64,000 nucleotides of DNA from Paraburkholderia acidipaludis NBRC 101816 (GTDB lineage: Bacteria > Pseudomonadota > Gammaproteobacteria > Burkholderiales > Burkholderiaceae). The notes below the pieces were generated by a model. The model searched no databases and was not told the origin of the DNA. It worked only from the letters and a program-made list of their open reading frames with translations. The DNA lies in assembly GCF_000684975.1 (NCBI RefSeq), contig NZ_BAXZ01000010.1, forward strand, positions 62,001-126,000. The letters are read 5' to 3'. Below, piece by piece: positions 44,510-53,976 of the stretch. A program made the position numbers and the translations under genes. How positions within the stretch are numbered: position 1 is the first letter of the stretch; each line of letters starts with the position of its first letter.

Positions 44510-46831
44510 ATGAAAGAGCGCACACCGACCCACCTCTCATTTCGCCGGCTTACCGGCCACACGCTGATTGCCTGCGCCGCGCTTGCCGCGCTGAACCTCG
44601 CCGCCGCCCCGGCATTCGCGCAGTCCGCGCCACCGCCCGACGCCAGCGCGCAGGAAGGCGCGAACGTCGATCCGCCGGGCCGCGTCGCGCGGCTCGACTA
44701 TATGGCCGGCGCCGTCACGACCGAACCGGCCGGCACCACCGACTGGTCCTACGCCCAGGTGAACCGCCCGCTCACGACGGGCGACCAGCTCTGGAACGAC
44801 GCGAATGCGCGCTCGGAACTCCATATCGGCTCGACGGCCGTGCGCATGGGAGCGCAAACGAGCCTCGACATCCTGAACCTCAGCGACAACGCCGCCCAGT
44901 TGAAGGTCGCGCAAGGCACGCTTTCGACGCGCGTGCGCGAGCTGCCCGCCGGCACCACCTATGAAATCGACACGCCGAACCTCGCGCTCGGCGTGAACCA
45001 GCCCGGCGACTATCGCGTGGACGTGGCGCCGGACGGCAGCTCGACGACCGTGACCGTGCGCAGCGGCAGCGTGACGGTGTACGGCGAGAACGGCCAGATT
45101 CCGATGTCGGCGGGTCAGCAGATCCAGTTCGGCGGCACCAGCCTGCAGGAGACGGCGAGCAACGCCGCGCCGCCGCCCGACGCCTTCGACCAGTGGGCGC
45201 TGGCTCGCGACGAAGCCGAGGACCGCTCGATCTCGGCGCGCTATGTCTCGCGCGACATGCCCGGTTACGAGGACCTCGATGCCAACGGCAGCTGGCGCGA
45301 GAACCCGCAGTACGGCGAAGTCTGGGTGCCGAACGCCGAGCCCGCGGGCTGGGCGCCGTACCACGACGGCCATTGGGTCTGGCAGGCGCCGTGGGGCTGG
45401 ACCTGGGTCGACGATGCCCCGTGGGGCTTCGCGCCCTATCACTATGGCCGCTGGGCCTATGTCGACGACAGCTGGGCGTGGGTGCCCGGGCCGCTCGTCG
45501 AGAGCGCGCCACCCGTTTATGCGCCGGCGCTCGTGGCCTTCGTCGGCGGCGGGGGCGGCGGCGTGAACTGGGGCGTGGACCTGACCGTGGGCGGCGTGGC
45601 CGCGGCAGGCGTTGCCTGGTTCGCGCTCGGGCCGGGCGAGCCGTGGCATCCCGGCTGGGGCGGCTGGAGCCCGCACTACTATCAGCGCGTGAACCAGACG
45701 GTCGTCGTCAACAACGTGCACGTGACCAACATCACGAACGTCAACGTGCACAACACCTTCGTCAACTATCGCGTGCCGGGTGCGGTGACGGCGGTGCCGG
45801 CGACGGACTTCGTCCACGGTCAGCCCGTCGCGCGCTTCGCGCAACGCGTCGATCCGCAGCAGTGGCGCAACGCCCGCATAGAGTCCGGCACGCCGGGCAT
45901 CGCACCGGTGCGGGGCAGCTTCGGCGGCGCGCTGCAGCGCGCGAACTATCGCCCGCCCGCGGCGCTGCAGGCGCGCCAGGTCGTGGCAACGCGCGCGGCC
46001 GTCACGCCGCCCGCCTTCCACGACACCCTCGCCCAGCGCTTCGCGCATGAAGGCGGCGCGGTGCCGGGGGCCGGCGCGCCGGTCGTGCGCGTCTCAGCCC
46101 CGGCCCATGCGCCGCTCGAGGCCGCGCACGGCGGCTGGGCGCCGCAGAACGTGCGCGTGGTGCCGCCGCATTCGCCGGTGATGCGCGAAGCGGAACGCCC
46201 CGCGGGCGCGGCGCCGCAACCCGGCCGTCCGGGCGGCATGGCGGCCGGCGCGCCCGCGCCCGAACGCGGCCAGCCGAACATGGCGAACGCCCGTGAGCCG
46301 GTGCAAGAAGCGCATGGCGTGCCGCATCCGCCGCAGGCCGGGGGCCGCCCGGAAGGCGGTGCGCCGAACGCGCCGGGCCAGGCCGAGGCGCATCAGCCGG
46401 TCTGGACGCAGCCGCATGCGCCGATGGCCACGCGCGGTGAACCTGGGAACGGCGCCGGCCGTCCGGCGCAGCCCGAAGCACGCGAAGCGGCGAATGTCCG
46501 CGAGCCGCAGGGTCAGCCGCAGCGCGGCTTCGAGCAGGCTCCCGAGGCCAGGCCGCAGGCGCCCCAGCAGGCTCGGGAGGAGTCTCGCCCGCAACCGCAG
46601 GCGCAGCCGCGTCCCGAACCGGCGCAGGCGCGCGCGGAATACCACCCGCAGCCGCAACCGCAGCAACGGCCGGAGAACCGTCCGCAACCGGAGCAGCATG
46701 CGGAGGCCCGCCCACAGCCGCAGCAACGTGCGGAGCCGCGCCCGCAGCCTCAACCGCACGCGGAACCGCGTCCGGCGCCCCATCCGGATGAGCACGCGAA
46801 CCGCGGTCACGACGACCACCAGCACGGCTGA
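44510..46831 (+). CDS. Large secreted FecR-domain protein with Trp-rich repeats (DUF6600-like)
   Basis: 773 residues. Signal peptide to about residue 38 (APAFAQ), then a FecR-like domain (about 45-170: LTTGDQLWNDANARSELHIG, YEIDTPNLALGVNQPGDYRV). Next a Trp/Tyr/Pro-rich block (about 245-320; WAPYHDGHWVWQAPWGWTWV and similar) and a Gly/Val/Asn segment. The last 200 residues are low-complexity Pro/Gln/Glu/Arg with PQPQPRPEP-type repeats and a His-rich end. The ATG at 44510 has GGAGAA at good spacing. Not part of a fecIR pair; probably an envelope protein of unknown role. Confidence 0.8.
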   Translation: MKERTPTHLSFRRLTGHTLIACAALAALNLAAAPAFAQSAPPPDASAQEGANVDPPGRVARLDYMAGAVTTEPAGTTDWSYAQVNRPLTTGDQLWNDANARSELHIGSTAVRMGAQTSLDILNLSDNAAQLKVAQGTLSTRVRELPAGTTYEIDTPNLALGVNQPGDYRVDVAPDGSSTTVTVRSGSVTVYGENGQIPMSAGQQIQFGGTSLQETASNAAPPPDAFDQWALARDEAEDRSISARYVSRDMPGYEDLDANGSWRENPQYGEVWVPNAEPAGWAPYHDGHWVWQAPWGWTWVDDAPWGFAPYHYGRWAYVDDSWAWVPGPLVESAPPVYAPALVAFVGGGGGGVNWGVDLTVGGVAAAGVAWFALGPGEPWHPGWGGWSPHYYQRVNQTVVVNNVHVTNITNVNVHNTFVNYRVPGAVTAVPATDFVHGQPVARFAQRVDPQQWRNARIESGTPGIAPVRGSFGGALQRANYRPPAALQARQVVATRAAVTPPAFHDTLAQRFAHEGGAVPGAGAPVVRVSAPAHAPLEAAHGGWAPQNVRVVPPHSPVMREAERPAGAAPQPGRPGGMAAGAPAPERGQPNMANAREPVQEAHGVPHPPQAGGRPEGGAPNAPGQAEAHQPVWTQPHAPMATRGEPGNGAGRPAQPEAREAANVREPQGQPQRGFEQAPEARPQAPQQAREESRPQPQAQPRPEPAQARAEYHPQPQPQQRPENRPQPEQHAEARPQPQQRAEPRPQPQPHAEPRPAPHPDEHANRGHDDHQHG

Positions 46832-46861
46832 GCACGGCCACTGAGCATGGCCACCAAGCGC

Positions 46862-46895
46862 AAAGGCCCGCGAACCTGAGTTCGCGGGCCTTTTT
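46862..46895. terminator. Bidirectional terminator between FecR-domain gene and thyA
   Basis: A perfect 14-base-pair stem (46862-46875 with 46880-46893), four-base loop, T-run on the plus strand and TTTG on the minus strand; serves both convergent genes. Confidence 0.85.
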
Positions 46896-46944
46896 CATGA
46901 GGCGGCCGCCGGTGCCGCCTATATCCAGACGGTGCTGAGCGCGC

Positions 46945-47916
46945 TCAAACCGCCATCGGCGCCGTCAGCGGTTCGTGATGCCGGTAGCCGACCAGCGAGA
47001 AATCGGCGGGCTCGACCTTCTCCAGCCATTCCGGCTCGTACACGCCCGTCTTCGCATACTCGGGCACGCGCTCCGAGATCGCCAGTTGCGGACTTTCGAA
47101 CGGCTCGCGGCGCAACTGCTCGTTCAGCATGTCGAGCTGGTTCTCGTAGATGTGCGCGTCGCCGATGAAGTACGTGAACCAGCGCGGCGTGTAGCCCGTC
47201 AGCCGGGCGACCAGGTACAGCAGCACCGCCCCCTCGGTCAGGTTGAACGGCGTGCCGAGGCCCACATCATTGCTGCGGATATAAAGACACAGCGAAATCT
47301 CGCGCTTCGCCGCGTTCGGCAGGAACTGATACAGCAGGTGGCAGGCGGGCAGCGCAATCTCTTCGAGCACAGCCGGATTCCACGCATGAAACAGAATGCG
47401 CCGGTCGGCGGGGTTGTGCATGATCGTGTCGAGACACTGGCGCAACTGGTCGATCGCCTTGTAGAGCAGCACCTGCGGGCGCCCGTCCTCGACGAATTCC
47501 GCCACGCGCGCATAGCCGCGCGACTGCGCATCGGCAATGCGCGCCGTCGCGCCGGCATCCAGCACCTTGTACGCGGGCCAGCGGCGCCACTGCACGCCGT
47601 ACACGCCGCCGAGGTCGTCCGGGCCTTCGCGATAGGGATTCGCGAGCCACTGCGCGTTCTCGTTCGCGTTGGCGTCCCAGACCTTGCAGCCGAGCGCGCG
47701 GAAGTCGGCCGCGCTGCGCGAGGCGCGCAGAAAGCCGATCAGCTCGCCGACGGCGGACTTGAACGCCAGCTTCTTCGTGGTGACGGCCGGAAAGCCCTGT
47801 TGCAGGTCGAAGCGCAGCATCGCGCCGGGCTGGCTGATCGTGCGGATGCCCGTGCGGTTTTCCTGCCAGGTGCCGGTGTCGAGAATCGAGCGGACCAGCT
47901 CGAGATACTGTTTCAT
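46945..47916 (-). CDS. thyA: Thymidylate synthase (ThyA)
   Basis: Methylates dUMP to dTMP using methylene-tetrahydrofolate. 323 residues. Catalytic Cys192 in ALPACHLLYQFL; RTGIRTISQPGAMLRFDL near 21-38 and LTEGAVLLYLVARLTG bind folate and substrate. About 60 residues longer than the E. coli enzyme (264), through an insertion near residues 90-150, as in the lactobacillus type. Its product dihydrofolate is recycled by FolA, encoded 10 kb away beyond the amyloid locus. Confidence 0.96.
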   Translation of the reverse strand: MKQYLELVRSILDTGTWQENRTGIRTISQPGAMLRFDLQQGFPAVTTKKLAFKSAVGELIGFLRASRSAADFRALGCKVWDANANENAQWLANPYREGPDDLGGVYGVQWRRWPAYKVLDAGATARIADAQSRGYARVAEFVEDGRPQVLLYKAIDQLRQCLDTIMHNPADRRILFHAWNPAVLEEIALPACHLLYQFLPNAAKREISLCLYIRSNDVGLGTPFNLTEGAVLLYLVARLTGYTPRWFTYFIGDAHIYENQLDMLNEQLRREPFESPQLAISERVPEYAKTGVYEPEWLEKVEPADFSLVGYRHHEPLTAPMAV

Positions 47917-48042
47917 GCGGGGTTCCTTCGGCGGGCAGGCTCAACGCCCGATTGGCCCGGTTCGGATGGAAAACCCCGATTTTAGCAAGCGCGCGGCGGT
48001 CAGGTCGGGCGGCGCGTGTCGCACGCCCCGCCGGCCCCGAAC

Positions 48043-49434
<1,392 letters not shown>

Positions 49435-49985
49435 TATTCAGATCCTCTCGCCAAACACTGCGTTGGAGATTGACGGCACGCACCTGAATGTCCAGACACG
49501 CAGCATTAAGCGCCATTTCACCGCATTGATCGGATTGGCGGCGAACAAACATGCTTTTTGCTGACGGCATAACCCCGAGTCGTGGCGTGTGTGTGTCAGT
49601 GGCCCTTTTGGCCTTTTTTCTTTTGGGCAGTACGACGTTTTCTGAAGCTTACTATATGCATTGGGCTCGTGGATAGGAAATATGCCCGGCGAATCAATGC
49701 GGGCCGGATGGAAAGGCTTCCAGGGCGGGATATTCCCATATCGTCCGAAGAAAATAAATCAGATGTTTCCTTTCTCTTCACGCATCGCCGAATAAGGCGG
49801 CATTCCGGAATGTTACGTCTGCGCAATCTGCGGACCCGATTCAGCATTGCTCGTTTCAACACTGAAACATTTTGACGAAAATCGGCCATTCAAATTTCGC
49901 AGAAAATATCGCGCATCGAAGCGCATCAACGGTTTGCGGCACATGGCACACGTTTCGCTAAATCTCCGGCACCAGGAGATACGCC
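49435..49985. other. A/T-richer regulatory intergenic region ahead of the amyloid operon
   Basis: 551 bases between divergent activator and operon, visibly richer in A/T than its neighbours. It holds a sigma-54 promoter (separate entry), a perfect 12-base palindrome CATTCCGGAATG at 49801-49812, and an inverted repeat GTTTCA-ACAC-TGAAAC at 49853-49868, at typical upstream-activator distance. Short open frames of about 97 codons exist on both strands around 49590-49890 but lack ribosome sites and codon bias. Confidence 0.6.
49944..49959 (+). promoter_or_regulatory. Sigma-54 (-24/-12) promoter of the Fap-like operon
   Basis: TGGCACACGTTTCGCT matches TGGCAC-N5-TTGCW with the GG and GC doublets exactly ten bases apart; one mismatch (TCGC for TTGC). 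The predicted start near 49970 leaves a 16-base leader with AGGAG at 49974-49978 before the ATG at 49986. The fit of promoter, leader and ribosome site, next to two sigma-54 activator genes, makes this convincing. Confidence 0.75.
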
Positions 49986-50498
49986 ATGCGACTCGTCCAC
50001 CTCAACACCAGACGCCAGTTCAATGCCAGCGCCGCCGCCCTCGCGGCTGCCGCGCTGCTTGCCCTTGCGCCGTCGGTGCACGCGCAATCGTTCGATGCCG
50101 GCGCGCAGGTCGCCTCGGCCGCCGCGAAGGTGTTCGCCGATGTCATTCCTGCAACGCCCGACACGTTCGGTGCGCCGTGGGCGATGTCCGCGACGCTGAA
50201 GCTGGCCGCGACGCCTGACGACGACGACGCGGGCGCCGCAAGCGGCCCGCTCGCCGCCGACCCGTCGCCGGAAGACGACGACAGCGTGGTGGCCGGCATC
50301 GGCGCGCTGGACGACCAGACGCTGTCGCGCCAGCGCGGCGGCGCCGTCGGCATGGTGATGGTGGCCGCCACGCCGCAGCTGATGCACGGCGGCAACAACG
50401 TCACCTTGTGGGACGAAATCGCGCCGCCCGCCCCCATGCCGATCCCGGTCGACGGTTCGGCCGCCCAGGGCAATGTGGCCAGTTACACGAGGAAGTAA
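49986..50498 (+). CDS. Exported protein, first gene of Fap-like operon
   Basis: 170 residues. Sec signal peptide (AALLALAPSVHAQ, cleavage near 34), an Ala-rich helix, an acidic linker (TPDDDDAGAA, SPEDDD) and then LDDQTLSRQRGG at 108-119 followed by AVGMVMVAATPQLMHGGNN. The 108-119 block has the spacing of a double-glycine leader motif, with its Gly-Gly at 118-119. First gene after the sigma-54 promoter, so produced early. No family recognised; might play the FapA role (chaperone or pilot), which is speculation from position. Confidence 0.75.
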   Translation: MRLVHLNTRRQFNASAAALAAAALLALAPSVHAQSFDAGAQVASAAAKVFADVIPATPDTFGAPWAMSATLKLAATPDDDDAGAASGPLAADPSPEDDDSVVAGIGALDDQTLSRQRGGAVGMVMVAATPQLMHGGNNVTLWDEIAPPAPMPIPVDGSAAQGNVASYTRK

Positions 50499-50516
50499 TC
50501 CGATCGAGAAAGCAAC

Positions 50517-50538
50517 CCGCGCCGCCCGGGCGGCGCGG
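50517..50538 (+). other. Perfect GC palindrome between operon genes 1 and 2
   Basis: A 22-base perfect palindrome centred at 50527/50528, GC only. In RNA it would form a strong hairpin without a T-run. Likely a processing or stabilising element in the operon mRNA. Confidence 0.55.
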
Positions 50539-50586
50539 TGTCCGGCGCGGCGCACAGCGGTGCGCCCCGGACTGCAGGAGACCAAC

Positions 50587-51078
50587 ATGTCAGCACGCAT
50601 CACCACGCCAGCCGCGGGCCGGCGTTCAGCAAGGATCGCCGCGGTGCTCTGCGGCTGCCTTGCAGCAGGTGTAACGGCGGTGGCCATGGCGCAGCAGGTC
50701 ACGAATCCGGGCGACATCATCGTCGAGCGCGATGTCACGCCGCGCGGCGCCTTCGACAGCGTGCCGAGGAGCCAGGATCCGGTGCTCGTGCGGGCGACCA
50801 CGTTCCCGGCCAACACGTTCAACCCGACCATGGCCGCCGTCGTCTCCGACGCGGAACTCACGAGCGCTCACGGTTCGACCGGCGTCGTCGCGAGCAACAC
50901 GGCCGGCGCCACGGCCGCCAGCATGCAGGTGCTCACCGGCGTCCTGAGCGGCCGGGAAAGCGGCAACAACATGGCGATGGGCGCGGGCGTCCAGGCCGGC
51001 GGCATGGGCGGCTCGATCACGTCCGCCGTGACCGGCGCGCTGGCGCCGATCTCGGCCGCCCTCGGAGCCGTGAAATGA
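50587..51078 (+). CDS. Exported small protein of Fap-like operon
   Basis: 163 residues from ATG 50587 (GGAGA upstream). Signal peptide to about residue 36 (AAGVTAVAMAQQ). The middle has VSDAELTSAHGSTG at 86-99, sharing the [SD]D-x-x-L-[ST]-x-x-x-G pattern with two other operon proteins. The C-terminus is Gly/Ala/Met-rich (MGAGVQAGGMGGSITSAVTG). The stop overlaps the next start (ATGA), so it is coupled to the minor subunit. Function unknown; could be a minor component or a protease substrate. Confidence 0.75.
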   Translation: MSARITTPAAGRRSARIAAVLCGCLAAGVTAVAMAQQVTNPGDIIVERDVTPRGAFDSVPRSQDPVLVRATTFPANTFNPTMAAVVSDAELTSAHGSTGVVASNTAGATAASMQVLTGVLSGRESGNNMAMGAGVQAGGMGGSITSAVTGALAPISAALGAVK

Positions 51079-51680
51079 ACGGCCGCCGGCTTCTTCCGGC
51101 CGCGCTCGCCGCCGCCCTGCTCGCCGGCGCGGGCGCCGCGCAAGCCCAGGGTGTCGTCACCGCCAATGCGGTGATCGGCGCGGACGCGGCAACCGGCACG
51201 GTCGGCGCGGTCACCGTCAACGAGGCGGCGGGCCTGAACAACGCGCAGTCCAACCAGATGACCATCACGAGCGGAAGCTCAATCATGGTCAACGGCATCA
51301 GCAGCGAACAGACCGCGAGCGCGCGGGCACGCGTGCCGGTCGCGACCGCGAGCATCGGCCAGGGCGCCTTTGCGAACGCGTCGGGCGCGGTTCTCGTGAA
51401 CCAGGCTGCGGGCGCAGGAAATACCCAAAGCAACAGTGCCCGAATCGGCACTGCTGTGATCGGTGTTGAAACTGTCTCGGACGGGGATCTGTCTGCGACA
51501 GCTGCAACGAACGGTGGTCCGGGCCGATCGGCCGAGTCCAGTGGCATTCGTGAAGCGAGTATCGGCAGTACGGCGTTCAGGAATGCGACTGGTCTCGTGC
51601 AGGTGAACCAGACCGTCGGAGCCGGTAATGCTACGGCGAACAGTTTTGTGCTCCGTCCCCCGGCGGGCACTCTTTTCTAA
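51075..51680 (+). CDS. Fap-like minor amyloid subunit (FapB-like)
   Basis: 201 residues. Signal peptide to about residue 25 (LLAGAGAAQAQ). Three imperfect repeats with the core G-x-[VI]-x-VN-x-x-x-G-x-x-N-x-x-x-N at about 44-60, 104-120 and 173-189 (GAVTVNEAAGLNNAQSN; GAVLVNQAAGAGNTQSN; GLVQVNQTVGAGNATAN), spaced by 60 and 69 residues. The latter two are preceded by ASIG-x-x-AF. Short Asn/Gln/Gly repeats with variable linkers are the hallmark of Fap amyloid subunits. Shorter than the next gene's product, so likely the nucleator. Confidence 0.75.
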   Translation: MNGRRLLPAALAAALLAGAGAAQAQGVVTANAVIGADAATGTVGAVTVNEAAGLNNAQSNQMTITSGSSIMVNGISSEQTASARARVPVATASIGQGAFANASGAVLVNQAAGAGNTQSNSARIGTAVIGVETVSDGDLSATAATNGGPGRSAESSGIREASIGSTAFRNATGLVQVNQTVGAGNATANSFVLRPPAGTLF

Positions 51681-51707
51681 CTGACCAATCAGTATCGGAG
51701 CGACATC

Positions 51708-53126
51708 ATGAAGCGCACTCTCATTGCTGCGGCAGTTCTCGCGGTATCGTCGGGCAGCGTCTTCGCCCATAGCTGGGCGGACCCGTTCATCTACAACGCA
51801 ACCGGCGTCACCCAGGGCGCCGAACTCTGGGGCGGCGTTCTGCTGTATGGCTGCGTCGGCGTGTCGAGCACCACCGGCGCCGTCGTCAACAACACGCAGA
51901 ACGTCAACCTCGGCTCGGACGGCGTCACGCTGACGCCGAACCTGCCGACGGGCTCCTATCAGACCGGCTCGACGACCACCTTCACGCACAACACGACGAA
52001 CACGGCCAACATCGGCGGCACGGCATCGGGCTCGCTCACGACGACGAGCTACCATGCATCGGCCGGCGCGCAAGGCTTCGAAGCAACGTCGGGCTATGCC
52101 TATGGCAACCAGTCGGCGTTCGCAGCCGGCGGCGGCTACGAATATAGCCAGCAGAGCGCGGGCATCGGCGGCTACTTCTACAACACGAACCAGAGCCAGG
52201 GCGGCCACCTCTCCGCGGGCGGCCACGCCGGCGGCTCGTATGGCTCGTATCACTATGGCAACCCGTTCTTCGGCAACAGCGGCGGTGGCGGCTACGTCCA
52301 GGGCGGCCTCTCGGCCGGCTACAACGAGTCCAGCTATGCCAAGGGCTCGGGCGTAGGCGGCTACTTCGAAGGCACGGAAGGCTCGGGCCAGGGCGCGGTG
52401 TGGGGTGCCCAGGCGAACGAGGGCTCGGGCTACCAGGCCTTCGGCGAGCAGTCGAGCGGCTATAGCGTGAACGGTTCGGTCAACTCGGGCTCGGTCAACG
52501 CCCAGTGGAGCGTGAAGTCGCATGACGACACCACCAGCACGACGACGGTGGGCGCGGTCACGACGCACTACAACGGCATCCCGACCGGCTCGCTCAACGC
52601 GAACATCGGCGACGGCAGCTCGGGTGCCATGGGCGTGTCGGGTAACGTCGGCATCAACATCACGGAAGGCGTGGACAACGCGCAAAGCAACGATGCGTCG
52701 CTGGCCATGATCGATGCGGGCAGCGTGTTCGGCAATGCCCAGGTCTTCAACAATCAGTCGACCTCGGGCGACGCGTCGATCAACAACTTCAACGTCAACG
52801 CGTCCATCGGCAGCAACGCGCTCGCCGGCGCAACCGGCAACATCGGCGTGAACGTCGCCGCCGGCGTGGGCAACGCGCAGAACAACAGCCTCGCCGCCGC
52901 CAGCAGCACCGACACGAAGGCCCCGAGCGGCGCTGCCATGGTCGCCACCGACCAGAACAACCAGACGGCCAGCATGAACTTCAACGGCTCGTTCGGCGGC
53001 ACCGCCTCGATGGCCGCGAATGCGCTCGCCGGCGCCAGCGGCAACATCGGCGTGAACATCGCCGGCGGCGCGGGCAACGTCCAGCACAACGGCCTTGCCA
53101 TCGCTGCTCTGACCATCTCGAAGTAA
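51708..53126 (+). CDS. Fap-like major amyloid subunit (FapC-like)
   Basis: 472 residues. Signal peptide to residue 20 (SSGSVFA). Residues 21-290 are Gly/Ser/Tyr/Asn/Gln-rich with Tyr-Gly motifs (GGYFYNTNQSQGGHLSAGG) and no clear fold. The C-terminal third has three repeats with cores at about 312-328, 377-393 and 445-461 (GNVGINITEGVDNAQSN; GNIGVNVAAGVGNAQNN; GNIGVNIAGGAGNVQHN), 65 and 68 residues apart, like those of the preceding gene. Only one Cys (C49), so the CxxC of Pseudomonas FapC is missing. Large aromatic/Gly N-terminal region is unusual for this family. Confidence 0.75.
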   Translation: MKRTLIAAAVLAVSSGSVFAHSWADPFIYNATGVTQGAELWGGVLLYGCVGVSSTTGAVVNNTQNVNLGSDGVTLTPNLPTGSYQTGSTTTFTHNTTNTANIGGTASGSLTTTSYHASAGAQGFEATSGYAYGNQSAFAAGGGYEYSQQSAGIGGYFYNTNQSQGGHLSAGGHAGGSYGSYHYGNPFFGNSGGGGYVQGGLSAGYNESSYAKGSGVGGYFEGTEGSGQGAVWGAQANEGSGYQAFGEQSSGYSVNGSVNSGSVNAQWSVKSHDDTTSTTTVGAVTTHYNGIPTGSLNANIGDGSSGAMGVSGNVGINITEGVDNAQSNDASLAMIDAGSVFGNAQVFNNQSTSGDASINNFNVNASIGSNALAGATGNIGVNVAAGVGNAQNNSLAAASSTDTKAPSGAAMVATDQNNQTASMNFNGSFGGTASMAANALAGASGNIGVNIAGGAGNVQHNGLAIAALTISK

Positions 53127-53143
53127 CCGCCTGGCGCAGTACG

Positions 53144-53174
53144 CGCGCCGGCTGCCACTGCAGCAGCCGGCGCG
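53144..53174 (+). other. Hairpin between major subunit and protease genes
   Basis: An 11-base-pair GC stem (53144-53154 with 53164-53174), nine-base loop, then TTT. Too few T for a full terminator; it may attenuate or stabilise so that subunit mRNA exceeds that of the downstream genes. Confidence 0.5.
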
Positions 53175-53247
53175 TTTCCCGTAGCAACAACCTGCGTGGG
53201 ACCGGAGCAGGCATAAAAAGCCGACTCCGGATCGACAGGAGACCACC

Positions 53248-53961
53248 ATGCCCGGGCTCGACCGGTTCCCGGCGTCGAAAGCTTGCGTCGTTGCGCTCGC
53301 AGCTTGTGTTTTGTGTGCGCAAGCCCACGCACAGTCGACGCTCGATGCGACTAACCTCATTGGCGTGCCGGTGAAGTTGCCGATTCGCTCGATGAAGGAC
53401 ATTCGCTACAGCGGCATCATCACCCAGCAGTTCGACTACAGCTGTGGCGCCGCTGCACTCGCGACACTTCTCAAGGACGGCTACGACATCGATATTCCGG
53501 AGGTCGAACTGATTCGCCGGATGATGGTGTACTCGACGCCCGAGGTGGTCGTGAAGAACGGCTTTTCGATGCTCGACATGAAGAAGTTCGTGGAAACGAT
53601 CGGCCTGCGCGGACGTGGTTTTCGCGTCAACACCGACGCGCTCTATCACTTGCAGATTCCCGTGCTCGTCCTCATGAACATCGACGGCTACGAGCATTTC
53701 GTGATCGTGAAGCATGCCGAAGAAGGCCGCGTGTTCATTGCGGATCCGGCGCTCGGCAATCGCATCGTCGCCGAGGACGATTTCGCGAAGACCTGGAACG
53801 GCCTCGTCTTCGCGGTGCTCGGCAAACCCTTCAGGGAGGATTCTCCGTTACTGCAGAACAACCAGTCGCTCGCACTCAAGCTGCGCGCCAACGCCCTGGC
53901 GAACGGTATGGCGGCGACACCCTTTGTCGATTACGGCCTCGAAAAGGCCGTAATGTTCTGA
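53248..53961 (+). CDS. Periplasmic C39-type cysteine protease (FapD-like)
   Basis: 237 residues. Signal peptide to about residue 29 (AACVLCAQAHAQ). Peptidase C39 fold: ITQQFDYSCGAAALATLLK with oxyanion Gln60/61 and nucleophile Cys66, His150 in GYEHFVIVKH, and Asp166 in FIADPALGNRIV. There is no ABC-transporter part, unlike bacteriocin exporters, so it acts alone in the periplasm. FapD of Pseudomonas is such a C39-like protein needed for Fap export. ATG 53248 has AGGAGA upstream. Confidence 0.85.
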   Translation: MPGLDRFPASKACVVALAACVLCAQAHAQSTLDATNLIGVPVKLPIRSMKDIRYSGIITQQFDYSCGAAALATLLKDGYDIDIPEVELIRRMMVYSTPEVVVKNGFSMLDMKKFVETIGLRGRGFRVNTDALYHLQIPVLVLMNIDGYEHFVIVKHAEEGRVFIADPALGNRIVAEDDFAKTWNGLVFAVLGKPFREDSPLLQNNQSLALKLRANALANGMAATPFVDYGLEKAVMF

Positions 53962-53976
53962 TGTAGTGATCCAGCC

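Noticed and set aside
46560..46800. Repetitive Pro/Gln codons as a separate repeat element
   Set aside because: Part of the coding tail of the FecR-domain protein; units are degenerate and in frame.
49592..49612. Possible second sigma-54 site near TGGCCCTTTTGG
   Set aside because: The GG doublet is not followed by GC at ten bases; spacing fails.
49582..49889. 97-codon frames on both strands ahead of the amyloid operon
   Set aside because: No ribosome site, no codon bias, sequence lies in the A/T-rich regulatory region and both strands are equally open.
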